Of a stretch of 38,087 bases of DNA, positions 24,114 to 32,838 are shown piece after piece (position 1 is the first letter of the stretch; every line of letters begins with the position of its first letter). The DNA comes from Nitrospirota bacterium (lineage in GTDB: Bacteria; Nitrospirota; Thermodesulfovibrionia; Thermodesulfovibrionales; JdFR-88). The notes under the pieces are model-generated. The model did no database searches. It was given only the letters and a program-made list of their open reading frames with translations, and had not been told where the DNA came from. The position numbers and the translations under genes are program-made. The stretch spans positions 1 to 38,087 of the forward strand of contig JAJYIR010000022.1 of the NCBI GenBank assembly GCA_021789935.1, in the 5' to 3' direction.

Positions 24114-25470
24114 CCGATCCTCCCGCTAGACGTATCTGCCTTTTGCCCATCGCCTTCGCCTCGTACAAGGCCATGTCTGCCGAATACAGCAGGCTCTTCT
24201 CATCCGAGCCGTCTTCGGGGAATGCGGCAACCCCTCCGCTGACCGATATCTGAATCTTTTGGCCTATATAATACTCGCTTTCGATCGCGTTTTTCACCCT
24301 CACGGCCTGCTTGAGAGCTTCGGCCTTGGATGTGTTTGTCTGTATTATCACAAATTCCTCACCGCCGTACCTGGCAGCTATGTCAGACTCCCTGGAGGCC
24401 TGCCTGATAGCAGCGGCGATCCTCCTTAAAACCTGGTCTCCAGCCTGGTGGCCGTAAGTGTCGTTTATGGACTTGAAATCGTCCACGTCGAATATCGTTA
24501 CAGAAAAATTGGTGCCGTAGCGCTTTGCCCTGGCGACCTCAAGGGCAAGCGAGTCGTAAAAATGCCTTAAATTGAATATGCCTGTCAGTGCATCGGTTAC
24601 GGCCAGGTACCTGGCATCCTCATACAGCCGCACCTTCTCTATTATAAGGGAGACATGATTGCCTATGAGGTGGATAAGAGAGGCCAGATCGAACCCCATG
24701 GAAACGGGGACCCTGCTGCCAACGGCCATGACCCCCGCCTTATCGGGCCCTATCATCAGAGGTTGCGCAACCAGAAAAACTATCCCCTCATTAGAAAAAC
24801 CGGGATATTTTTTTGACTCCTCCCCTTCAAGGACAAAAAAAGGCTCCTGCAGTGACATGACCAGTTCGTGAAAATCATCGAACCGGCCGTCCTCAAGCTT
24901 CTGCCTGAAATCCCTTGAAATACCCGCCGCCCCCTTGAGAATCAACTTTTCCCCGCCCTCTTTCAGCACTATCCAGCAGAGGCCAAGATCGGTCACAAGC
25001 TGTATCTTTTCGATCAGTCTTCCAAAAACCGAGATTATGTCATCGGAGTAGATGAAGACTGTGGATATCGTGTTTATCACCATGAGGAGCTTGTTTCTTC
25101 TGACCAGCTCATTTTCTAATTCAACGAACCTGGTAATATCCTCGAAGACGATGCCAAACAGGCGGCCGGAGCCGTTTTGCCAGATGGGGTATGCCACCAC
25201 ATTGAAAACACGGTCATCCAGTTTTATACGGCCGGTCTGCTCAGTATGGGTGTTAAGGCTTTTCACCAACTCACCGGCGGCCCCGGAAATCTTTTCAATG
25301 CCGGAAAGCGGCACGCCCAGTATCTCCTCGCGGCCCATATCAAGGAGCGCGCATAATGCTTCATTCAGTTCCACTACGTGCGTATCTTCGTCAACAACGG
25401 CAACAGGCATATTGATGTAATCCAGGCAAGGAACGACAATCTTTTTTTTGAACAGCCCGCTTAAATCCAA
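24085..25470 (-). CDS. diguanylate cyclase with PAS and GAF domains
   Basis: The 461-residue soluble protein has a PAS domain (about 15-115), a GAF-like domain (about 130-285) and a C-terminal GGDEF domain. The active site is GGEEF, and an RxxD inhibitory site (RESD) lies five residues before it, so it should make c-di-GMP with product inhibition. It starts at a TTG overlapping the ppx end by 10 nt, with weak ribosome site; a downstream ATG at residue 21 would shorten the PAS domain. It lies between Ppx/GppA and metabolic genes rather than beside the motility genes. Confidence 0.92.
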   Translation of the reverse strand: MDLSGLFKKKIVVPCLDYINMPVAVVDEDTHVVELNEALCALLDMGREEILGVPLSGIEKISGAAGELVKSLNTHTEQTGRIKLDDRVFNVVAYPIWQNGSGRLFGIVFEDITRFVELENELVRRNKLLMVINTISTVFIYSDDIISVFGRLIEKIQLVTDLGLCWIVLKEGGEKLILKGAAGISRDFRQKLEDGRFDDFHELVMSLQEPFFVLEGEESKKYPGFSNEGIVFLVAQPLMIGPDKAGVMAVGSRVPVSMGFDLASLIHLIGNHVSLIIEKVRLYEDARYLAVTDALTGIFNLRHFYDSLALEVARAKRYGTNFSVTIFDVDDFKSINDTYGHQAGDQVLRRIAAAIRQASRESDIAARYGGEEFVIIQTNTSKAEALKQAVRVKNAIESEYYIGQKIQISVSGGVAAFPEDGSDEKSLLYSADMALYEAKAMGKRQIRLAGGSGEKGHGKSF

Positions 25471-26423
25471 TTTTTCTGTTTTTCCCTGGTTCCAAGATCG
25501 AGGATGATCCCTTCAGGGAGGCCCGTATCGCTTGAAATGACATGTTTAAGGCCAAACTTCTCCATTGTCCTGATTATAAGTCTCAAACCGGGCAGAATCA
25601 AGTCTGCCCGGCCCGGTTCAAGCCCCGGGACTGAATGTCTTCTTTGCTCAAGCGGAAGCAGGCTCAGTGTCCGGAACATCCCGGCCAGTCTTTCCAGCCC
25701 GATTTCATGCCCATGTATCCTCTCATGCTCATACTGTGCAAAACTGAGATCGATAGCGGCCATGGTGGAGGCGGTCCCGCCCGTCACTATGAAAACCGTC
25801 CCGGGGGGCAGAGGGAAAACGGCCCGGTTAAGGCCGTCCGCAAAGGTGGCTATCTCCCTTTCAAGGGCGCCCTCACCAAGCCTGTCCGCAATGCCCGCGA
25901 GCTTGACGACCCCGATTGGGAAGCTTCCTGATCTTTTGAGAGACAGGCCCTCCGTGAGCATCCATTCAGTGCTGCCCCCTCCTATATCCAGGATGAAGGT
26001 TTTTTTGCTTTTGTCCCCGCCCAAATCCATCCCAACTGTCACCCCTAGGGCTGACAGCCTTGCCTCCTCCTCATGCGAAATAGCCTCCAGCGTTATTCCG
26101 GTTTGCTCCCTGACACGCCTGATGAACTCCTCGCCGTTGCCCGCCTCCCTTAATGCGCTGGTCCCCACGGCCCTCATGCCTGACAACCCGCTGTAAGAGG
26201 AAATTATCTCCGAATACCGTCTCAGCGCCTGCATGGTCAACTCCATGTTCCGGGGCCAGAGGTTTTTTTTGCCATTTTTCTTTACGGGGAATGAGAGCCC
26301 TTCGGCAAGACGCGTGGCGGTCCGCTCATATCTGAGCCGCACCAGAGGGACGCCGTCCCCGGTCCTGGCCACAAGAAGGCGCACCGCATTTGACCCCGTG
26401 TCTATAGAGGCATAAATTCCCAC
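25461..26423 (-). CDS. Ppx/GppA family phosphatase
   Basis: The 320-residue product is an exopolyphosphatase/guanosine pentaphosphatase family member (actin-like ATPase fold). It has ASIDTGSNAVRLLVA at the N-terminus, a DIGGGSTEW motif, and the VTGGTASTMAAI motif. At 320 residues it is the short form without the C-terminal HD-like domain of E. coli Ppx. The substrate may be polyphosphate or pppGpp. It starts with a GTG; TATAAT ends 5 nt before it and there is no ribosome site. Confidence 0.88.
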   Translation of the reverse strand: MGIYASIDTGSNAVRLLVARTGDGVPLVRLRYERTATRLAEGLSFPVKKNGKKNLWPRNMELTMQALRRYSEIISSYSGLSGMRAVGTSALREAGNGEEFIRRVREQTGITLEAISHEEEARLSALGVTVGMDLGGDKSKKTFILDIGGGSTEWMLTEGLSLKRSGSFPIGVVKLAGIADRLGEGALEREIATFADGLNRAVFPLPPGTVFIVTGGTASTMAAIDLSFAQYEHERIHGHEIGLERLAGMFRTLSLLPLEQRRHSVPGLEPGRADLILPGLRLIIRTMEKFGLKHVISSDTGLPEGIILDLGTREKQKNWI

Positions 26424-26495
26424 ACCAGATTATATCCCAAACATATAAGGGTAACGGGATTTCTGCCGGATGGGCGCATGTTATAATTCCTTGTT
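26424..26495. promoter_or_regulatory. divergent promoter region
   Basis: The 72-nt gap separates divergent genes. On the minus strand TATAAT (26429-26434) lies 5 nt before the ppx GTG. On the plus strand an extended -10, TGTTATAAT (TATAAT at 26482-26487), lies 8 nt before the regulator ATG. Neither has a good -35 or a ribosome site. Both transcripts could be leaderless. Confidence 0.55.
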
Positions 26496-27854
26496 ATGCA
26501 GTGTATCCTCATAGTCGAGGACAGAGAATCCATGGCGGGCATGCTCAAGGCCACTCTGGAAGGAGAAGGCTTCAAGGCGGTTACCGCATCGGATTCATCC
26601 TCCGCGCTTAAAAAGCTCAGGGAAGAGCGAATTGACCTTGTCCTCACTGACCTCAAACTGCCCGGGAAAAGCGGGATTGAGGTCCTCAGGGCCTCAAGAG
26701 AGGGCGACGCCTTAAGGCCCGTCATCGTAATGACCGCGTACGGATCGATCGAGGGGGCGGTGCAGGCCATGCGGATCGGAGCCTACGATTTCATAACAAA
26801 GCCCTTCGACACGGAACATCTGGTTCTGCTTATTAAAAGGGCACTGGAAAACCAGCGCATGGTGACCGAGAACATCCTTTTAAAAGAAGAACTTGGCCAG
26901 AAATCCATGCCGGTCATAATCGGGAAAAGCCCTTTGATCGAGGAGGTGGCCCAGAGGCTCAGACGTGTTGCCCCGGTTAAAAGCACCGTCTTGCTCCTGG
27001 GGGAATCCGGCACCGGCAAGGAGCTTTTCGCCCGAGCCATTCACAGCCTTTCTCCCAGAAGGGACTATCCTTTTGTGGCAATAAACTGCGCGGCCATTCC
27101 GGAGAATCTTCTGGAGTCAGAGCTGTTCGGGTATGAAAAAGGGGCCTACACCGGTGCGGACAGGACAAAACCCGGCAAACTTGAACTGGCACATTTGGGG
27201 ACAGTCTTTCTGGACGAGGTGGGGGAGCTTGATCTTTCCCTGCAGGCCAAGCTGCTAAGGGTTTTGCAGGAAGGGGAAATAGAGCGTGTCGGAGGGGTGG
27301 GACCTCTGAAAATAGACGTTCGTGTGGTGGCCGCAAGCAACAAAAACATAGAAAAGGAAGTGCAGGAGAAAAAATTCAGAGAGGACCTCTTCTACCGGCT
27401 GAATGTCTTCCCGATCGACATCCCCCCGTTAAGAAAACGGCGCGAGGACATACCGCTTCTGGCCAGGTATTTCGCAAAAAAATACGTATCAGAAATAAAA
27501 TCCGGAGAAAAAACCATCTCCCCGGAGGCGTTGCAGGCTCTGTCTTCCGGCTACTGGAGGGGCAACGTCAGGGAGCTTGAGAACACCATCGAACGGGCCG
27601 TCATCCTCTGCGACGGGGACACCATAAAACCGGAACATCTCTGCCTGACCTCCTGTCCGGCCGCGGCGGAGCCCTTGAATATGGACAGCCCTCTTGAGGA
27701 AATATCAAGGCAGGCCCAGAAAGCGGCTGAAACCGAGCGTATAAGACATGCACTGGCTGAGTCCAAAGGAAACAAGACCAGAGCGGCGGAGGCGCTAAAG
27801 GTGAGCTACAAGACCCTCCTTACGAAGATAAAAGAATACGGTTTGGAACAATAA
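26496..27854 (+). CDS. NtrC-family sigma-54 response regulator
   Basis: The 452-residue activator has a receiver with Asp52, an AAA+ domain with Walker A GESGTGKE (169-176) and the loop variant GAYTGA (216-221), and a Fis-type helix-turn-helix ending [24 protein letters not shown] is a known functional variant of GAFTGA. No kinase gene adjoins it, so its partner and regulon are unknown. The ATG is 8 nt after an extended -10 and lacks a ribosome site. Confidence 0.92.
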   Translation: MQCILIVEDRESMAGMLKATLEGEGFKAVTASDSSSALKKLREERIDLVLTDLKLPGKSGIEVLRASREGDALRPVIVMTAYGSIEGAVQAMRIGAYDFITKPFDTEHLVLLIKRALENQRMVTENILLKEELGQKSMPVIIGKSPLIEEVAQRLRRVAPVKSTVLLLGESGTGKELFARAIHSLSPRRDYPFVAINCAAIPENLLESELFGYEKGAYTGADRTKPGKLELAHLGTVFLDEVGELDLSLQAKLLRVLQEGEIERVGGVGPLKIDVRVVAASNKNIEKEVQEKKFREDLFYRLNVFPIDIPPLRKRREDIPLLARYFAKKYVSEIKSGEKTISPEALQALSSGYWRGNVRELENTIERAVILCDGDTIKPEHLCLTSCPAAAEPLNMDSPLEEISRQAQKAAETERIRHALAESKGNKTRAAEALKVSYKTLLTKIKEYGLEQ

Positions 27855-28010
27855 CGCAAGGGCATAAATGGGCCTTTTCGTGTTATTATAGTTAGTGTTC
27901 TCAGAGGCGCGGGAGTTTTTTTGTTTTTATTTTTTGCGGCGCGGAGGGAATAAGCCCCCATTAAAATAAGGGGCTAAGACAACAGACAGCGGAAGGACCG
28001 GAAAAAACCC
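27855..28010 (+). promoter_or_regulatory. yebC leader region
   Basis: The 156-nt gap contains a -10-like TATAGT near 27887-27892, T-rich runs, and a hairpin AGCCCC-N11-GGGGCT (27953-27975) about 35 nt before yebC. The hairpin has no T-tract, so I read it as leader structure rather than a terminator. Confidence 0.3.
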
Positions 28011-28760
28011 ATGTCAGGACATTCAAAGTGGGCGCAGATCAAGCATAAGAAGGCGGCTACCGACGTCAAAAAAGGCAAGGCGTTTTCCAAACTGGCGAAA
28101 GAGATATCCGTTGCCGCCAGACTGGGAGGCGGCGATCCGGGCGGCAACCCGAGGCTGAAGACCGTTATCGAGAAGGCAAAGGAAGTGAACATGCCTGCTG
28201 AAAACATAAAACGCGCTATACAGAAGGGCACCGGGGAGCTTCCCGGCACGAACTACGAAGAGATGGTCTACGAGGGCTACGGCCCCGGGGGCGCAGCCAT
28301 TCTCATAAATACCCTTAGCGACAACAAGAACCGCACGGTTTCCGAGTTAAGGCACCTGATGTCAAAAAATGGCGGGGCGCTTGGTGAAACCGGTTGCGTG
28401 GCCTGGATATTCGACAAAAAGGGATATATCCTGGTGGCCAAGGCGGCCGATGAGGACACGCTTATGAGCGTGGCGCTCGAAGCAGGGGCGCTTGATATGA
28501 AAAACGACCCCAAAGAGGACAACTACGAAGTAATCACGGCCCCCGAGGACTTGAACGCGGTCGTCAAGGCCCTCAAGGACGCGACGATAGAGGCAGCCCT
28601 TGCTGAGGTAACCATGCTTCCAAAAAACTATGTCATGCTGGACTCCCGTCAGGGTGAACAGATGGCCCGTCTCATGGAGGCACTGGAAGATCATGACGAC
28701 GTGCAGAACGTCTATTCCAACTTCGACATACCAGAGGAAGTGCTGGAAAAGTCCTCATGA
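28011..28760 (+). CDS. yebC: YebC/PmpR family protein (TACO1 family)
   Basis: The 249-residue product begins with the invariant [22 protein letters not shown] and has [19 protein letters not shown] and the FDKKG segment. It is a full-length YebC/PmpR. Family members have been described as DNA-binding regulators and, more recently, as translation factors helping ribosomes through proline-rich stretches. In many genomes yebC precedes ruvC; here it is followed by DUF502 and cell-wall precursor genes. Confidence 0.95.
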   Translation: MSGHSKWAQIKHKKAATDVKKGKAFSKLAKEISVAARLGGGDPGGNPRLKTVIEKAKEVNMPAENIKRAIQKGTGELPGTNYEEMVYEGYGPGGAAILINTLSDNKNRTVSELRHLMSKNGGALGETGCVAWIFDKKGYILVAKAADEDTLMSVALEAGALDMKNDPKEDNYEVITAPEDLNAVVKALKDATIEAALAEVTMLPKNYVMLDSRQGEQMARLMEALEDHDDVQNVYSNFDIPEEVLEKSS

Positions 28761-28798
28761 CCATAAACCCCGAAAAACCGCGTGCATAGAACGCGTGC

Positions 28799-29431
28799 AT
28801 GATTTCCGTCCGGGCAACCTTTAAAAGAAAGTTCATTGCCGGGATCATAGTATCCATACCGGCGCTTGTCTCAATCCTGGTGATAGCATGGGCTTTCAGG
28901 ACCATCGATAATTTTCTGAGTCCGGCTTATGAAAGCGTCTTTCACCATCACATATACGGGCTTGGCTTCCTTTCGGCCGTATGCATCATATTGATGCTGG
29001 GAATCGTCTCCACAAACGTCATCGGCAAAAAAGTGATAAGGGCCATCGAACGCTCACTCATGAATGTCCCCTTGCTCAAAAGCGTCTACTCGCCGATAAA
29101 ATCCGTAATGGACGCCTTTTCCAACTCGGCCTCCTTCAAGAAATTCGTCATAATCGAATATCCCCGTAGCGGGGCTTTCGCCTTCGGTTTCCTCACAAAG
29201 GAGCATGCCGTTAAAATGCACAAAGACGGGACCACGCAGGAGCTGGTGGCCGTTTATATACCTACGAACAACCTGTACCTGGGCGAAGTCGCCCTGTTCA
29301 GGAAGGAAGACGTTTTCTACACGGGCATCCCGGTTGAGGACGGAGTGAAGATCGTCCTTTCAGGAGGGATCGCCACACCAAACATAATGAAGGAAACCAT
29401 CAATGACTGCAACCCGGAAAAACTCACCTGA
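28799..29431 (+). CDS. DUF502 family membrane protein
   Basis: The 210-residue product has two membrane helices (about residues 12-34 and 53-75), then a soluble domain with NVPLLKSVYSPIKSVMDAF and the YIPTNNLYLGEVALF-type segment of DUF502 proteins. Function is unknown. There is no ribosome site before the ATG; instead a 9-mer CGCGTGCAT occurs twice, the second copy containing the AT of the start codon. Its end overlaps glmU by 29 nt, so the two are probably translationally coupled. Confidence 0.85.
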   Translation: MISVRATFKRKFIAGIIVSIPALVSILVIAWAFRTIDNFLSPAYESVFHHHIYGLGFLSAVCIILMLGIVSTNVIGKKVIRAIERSLMNVPLLKSVYSPIKSVMDAFSNSASFKKFVIIEYPRSGAFAFGFLTKEHAVKMHKDGTTQELVAVYIPTNNLYLGEVALFRKEDVFYTGIPVEDGVKIVLSGGIATPNIMKETINDCNPEKLT

Positions 29432-30929
29432 AAGGACGCGCACTTCTGCCGGAAGACGGCCTTTGGCCTGCGTGATACTTGCAGGCGGACTTGGAACCAG
29501 GATGAAATCCGCCCTGCCAAAGGTGCTCCATACCGTCTGCGGAAAGCCGATGATATCCTATCCGCTTTTAGCGGCTTTGGGGCTCCGTCCGCAAAAGATC
29601 ATAATCGTGACCGGGGTGTCCTCCCATGCGGACATAACCCGGGCGCTTTCTTCTTATGGCGAAAATCGAAAAAGTCAAAAAAGTCAAAAAATAGAAATGT
29701 CCTTCGCACTCCAGAAAAATCCGCTTGGAACGGGTCATGCCCTGCTTACGGCAATGGAAAAGCTGAAAGGTTTTCATGGAAGCGTTGTTGTGCTGAACGG
29801 CGATTTCCCGCTGATAACTCCGGGCACGGTCAGAAAGCTGCTGGGCCTTCACAAAAGACATGGGAATTCCGTGACCCTTGGCTCCTTCATTGCTGAAGAC
29901 CCCGGCCCTTACGGCCGCATAGTGAGGGACGCCGCCGGGCTTCCGGAAAGGATAGTCGAAAAAACCGACCTTACACCCTCCGAGGAACATATCATGGAGG
30001 TCAACAGCGGCCTTTACGTGTTTGAGCCGGAAGCGGTGGCCCTCCTTGGAAATATCGAAAAAAACAGATCAAAAAAAGAATACTATCTTACAGACATACT
30101 GGCGCTCGCCAGGCTGGCCGGACTGAAGACCGGGGCCTACCCTATCGCCCCGGAGCAGGAGTTTGCCGGGGTGAACAATTACGGGGAGCTCCATCTGGCG
30201 GAGACCGTAATGAGGCGGAGGATAGTGTCCGGCTTTTCAGAAAGCGGGGTCCGTTTTCTTGCTCCGGATACGGTATTCATGGACGCCGATGTGTCATGCG
30301 CCCCCGGCGCGATGATCTATCCGAATGTCCATCTGCAGGGCAGGACCTCTATCGGAAAAGGATGCATTATCTACCCCAATGTGCGTATAATAGATAGCGT
30401 CATCAGGGAGGGGGCGTTAGTGTTGGATTCTTCTGTAATCGAAAGCTCCGATGTCGGCAAAAACGCGCAGGTCGGGCCTTTCGCGCATTTGCGTCCAGGG
30501 TCTTCCATAGAACATTCCGCCAAGATCGGCAATTTTGTAGAGATAAAGAACTCAACCATCGGAGAAGGCACGAAGGCCATGCACCTCTCCTATATCGGGG
30601 ACTCTTCCGTTGGCAGCTCCGTAAACATAGGGGCCGGCACAATAACCTGCAACTACGACGGCGTGAACAAGCACAGGACAGTAATAGAAGACGGGGTTTT
30701 CATAGGCAGCGACTCACAGCTTGTTGCCCCGGTGACCGTGAAGCAAGGCTCGTTTGTGGCCGCTGGCTCCACTATTACAAGGGACGTTCCTGAGGACTCG
30801 CTCGCCATAAGCAGGGCCCAGCAGAATAACGTGGCCGGATGGTCCAAAAAAAAGAGGCGTGTAAAAACCGTCGCAGACATTAAAAAGAAAACCGCGGCCA
30901 GGACTCACGCCGCAGTGGACGGTCACTAA
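29403..30929 (+). CDS. glmU: bifunctional GlmU
   Basis: GlmU acetylates glucosamine-1-phosphate and then makes UDP-GlcNAc, the precursor of peptidoglycan and LPS. The N-terminal pyrophosphorylase domain has LAGGLGTRMKSALPKVLH and NGDFPLI; the C-terminal left-handed beta-helix has hexapeptide repeats and the acetyltransferase segment ITCNYDGVNKHRT. At 508 residues it is longer than E. coli GlmU (456): about 20 extra N-terminal residues, a polar SQKSQK insert near residue 92, and a Lys/Arg-rich C-terminal tail. An AAGGAAA site precedes the ATG. glmS follows after 2 nt. Confidence 0.95.
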   Translation: MTATRKNSPERTRTSAGRRPLACVILAGGLGTRMKSALPKVLHTVCGKPMISYPLLAALGLRPQKIIIVTGVSSHADITRALSSYGENRKSQKSQKIEMSFALQKNPLGTGHALLTAMEKLKGFHGSVVVLNGDFPLITPGTVRKLLGLHKRHGNSVTLGSFIAEDPGPYGRIVRDAAGLPERIVEKTDLTPSEEHIMEVNSGLYVFEPEAVALLGNIEKNRSKKEYYLTDILALARLAGLKTGAYPIAPEQEFAGVNNYGELHLAETVMRRRIVSGFSESGVRFLAPDTVFMDADVSCAPGAMIYPNVHLQGRTSIGKGCIIYPNVRIIDSVIREGALVLDSSVIESSDVGKNAQVGPFAHLRPGSSIEHSAKIGNFVEIKNSTIGEGTKAMHLSYIGDSSVGSSVNIGAGTITCNYDGVNKHRTVIEDGVFIGSDSQLVAPVTVKQGSFVAAGSTITRDVPEDSLAISRAQQNNVAGWSKKKRRVKTVADIKKKTAARTHAAVDGH

Positions 30930-30931
30930 AA

Positions 30932-32770
30932 ATGTGCGGGATCATAGGCTATATCGGGCCTAAAAACTCCTTGTCCGTCGTGATAGACGGACTTAAACGT
31001 CTTGAGTACAGGGGATATGATTCCGCCGGTGTGGCTTTCATAGAGGAGGGTTCGATCAAAACGGTCCGTTCAGCCGGGAAGATAAGCCGGCTTGAAGGCC
31101 TGCTGGGCGAAAAAAAGAGCCGGGAATTTTCCGGCGCGGTAATAGGCCACACAAGGTGGGCAACCCACGGAGGCCCCTCGGAGAAAAACGCGCATCCCCA
31201 CAAATCCGGCCGCATCGTACTGGTGCATAACGGGATAATAGAAAACTACCAGTCCCTCAAAAAGAAACTGAAGGCGGACGGCTTCGAGTTCACCTCCGAA
31301 ACCGATACGGAGGTCATCTGCCACCTTATAAGCCTGCACTCCCGGAACTTGCCTTTTGAAGAGGCGGTCAGGGCCGCCGTGGGCGAGCTCAAAGGCGCGT
31401 ATGCGCTTGCCATAATGCATGAGTCCGAACCCGGGAAGATAATAGGCGTAAAAAAAGACAGCCCGCTTGTGCTTGGGGTCGGGGAAGGGGAATTTTTCAT
31501 TTCATCCGACGCCTCCGCGTTCATTGCCCACACCAACAGGGCCCTTTTCCTGGAAGACGGGGAGATGGCGGTCGTCACCCCGGAGGGTTTTAAAATCATC
31601 CATACCGGCAACGGGGAACCGGCGGCCAAAAACCCGTGCATATTGCCGTTTGGCCAGGGCATGGCGGAAAAAGGCGGGCACAAGCACTTCATGCTCAAGG
31701 AGATCCACGAACAGCCCCGCGCCGTGGCGGACACTATCAGGGGCAGACTCGGCCGCGGCGCCGAAGACGTCAACCTTGAGGAGTTCGGATTGCCCGTGGA
31801 GGAGTTAAAGGGGATACAGAAGGTCATCATAATCGCATGCGGCACATCCTGGCACGCGGGACTTGCCGGCAAGTACATGATAGAACAGATGGCCCGCATC
31901 CCCGTGGAAGTGGACATAGCGTCGGAGTTCAGGTACAGAGACCCGATACTGAAGGGCAATGAGCTCTTCATAGCGATAACGCAATCCGGAGAGACGGCCG
32001 ACACTCTGGCGGCCCTGAAGCTTGCCAGGAAATCCGGGGTCAAAACACTTGCCATAACAAATGTAATCGGGAGCGCCGCGGCAAGGGAAGCGGACTCCGT
32101 TTTTTTCACCAGGGGCGGGCCTGAAATAGGTGTGGCTTCCACAAAGACCTTCATGACCCAGATGGTTGGACTCTATCTTCTGGCCATGGCCGCGGCCCGC
32201 GCGAAAGGTAACATGCCCCCGGAGCAATTCAAAGGCATGGCCCAGGACCTGCTGGAACTGCCAGCCAAGATAGAAACCATACTCTCCCGTAAACCGGAGA
32301 TGGAGAAGATCGCCCAGAGGCATTTCAAGAAGGAGCATTTTCTTTTCCTTGGCCGCGGGATAGATTACCCGGTGGCGCTTGAGGGCGCCCTGAAACTTAA
32401 GGAAATATCATATATACACGCCGAAGGCTACCCTGCCGGAGAGATGAAACACGGCCCCATAGCACTTATAGACGAGGACATGCCGGCCCTCTTCCTGCTG
32501 CCTTCACAAAGCGCTCTTAAAGATAAAATCCTCTCCAATATGGAAGAGGTCAGGAGCAGAAACGCTCAGATACTGCTTATCACTGACGGAGAGGACAAGG
32601 AACTTGAGGCCGTCTCAAACGGCATTTTTATAGTGCCTGCCTCAAACCGGTTCCTTGGAGCGGCCCTTATGGCGGTGCCGCTCCAACTGCTTGCTTACTA
32701 TATAGGGATCCTCAGGGGGTGTGACGTAGACCAGCCAAGAAACCTGGCTAAAAGCGTCACTGTAGAATGA
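30932..32770 (+). CDS. glmS: glucosamine-6-phosphate synthase GlmS
   Basis: GlmS makes glucosamine-6-phosphate from fructose-6-phosphate and glutamine. The 612-residue product has the class II glutaminase domain with Cys2 as nucleophile (MCGIIGYIG) and RLEYRGYDSAG, then two SIS isomerase domains (CGTSWHAG, SQSGETADTL, the EIGVASTKTF segment) and ends with DQPRNLAKSVTVE. It pairs with glmU as a UDP-GlcNAc unit. No glmS ribozyme is seen in the 2-nt gap, so regulation differs from the Bacillus type. Confidence 0.97.
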   Translation: MCGIIGYIGPKNSLSVVIDGLKRLEYRGYDSAGVAFIEEGSIKTVRSAGKISRLEGLLGEKKSREFSGAVIGHTRWATHGGPSEKNAHPHKSGRIVLVHNGIIENYQSLKKKLKADGFEFTSETDTEVICHLISLHSRNLPFEEAVRAAVGELKGAYALAIMHESEPGKIIGVKKDSPLVLGVGEGEFFISSDASAFIAHTNRALFLEDGEMAVVTPEGFKIIHTGNGEPAAKNPCILPFGQGMAEKGGHKHFMLKEIHEQPRAVADTIRGRLGRGAEDVNLEEFGLPVEELKGIQKVIIIACGTSWHAGLAGKYMIEQMARIPVEVDIASEFRYRDPILKGNELFIAITQSGETADTLAALKLARKSGVKTLAITNVIGSAAAREADSVFFTRGGPEIGVASTKTFMTQMVGLYLLAMAAARAKGNMPPEQFKGMAQDLLELPAKIETILSRKPEMEKIAQRHFKKEHFLFLGRGIDYPVALEGALKLKEISYIHAEGYPAGEMKHGPIALIDEDMPALFLLPSQSALKDKILSNMEEVRSRNAQILLITDGEDKELEAVSNGIFIVPASNRFLGAALMAVPLQLLAYYIGILRGCDVDQPRNLAKSVTVE

Positions 32771-32792
32771 GCTGCAGACTCTAAAAGAAAAG

Positions 32793-32830
32793 TTGATTAA
32801 AATCAAGCAATTATGATACTATTGAGGGCA
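32793..32830 (+). promoter_or_regulatory. possible promoter/operator before the helicase gene
   Basis: The 68-nt gap has TTGATT (32793-32798) and, 18 nt later, TACTAT, plausible -35/-10 elements. The perfect palindrome TTGATT-AA-AATCAA (32793-32806) overlaps the -35 and could be an operator. Weak sequence-only evidence. Confidence 0.35.
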
Positions 32831-32838
32831 GGCGAACT

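Noticed and set aside
29665-29690. short AAAAAGTC tandem repeat in glmU
   Set aside because: It is in frame, encoding a polar SQKSQK insert, and too short to be a CRISPR or mobile repeat.
31834-31851. TGGCACG-N6-TTGC inside glmS
   Set aside because: Spacing is two bases too long for sigma-54, and it encodes the conserved CGTSWHAGLAG segment of GlmS.
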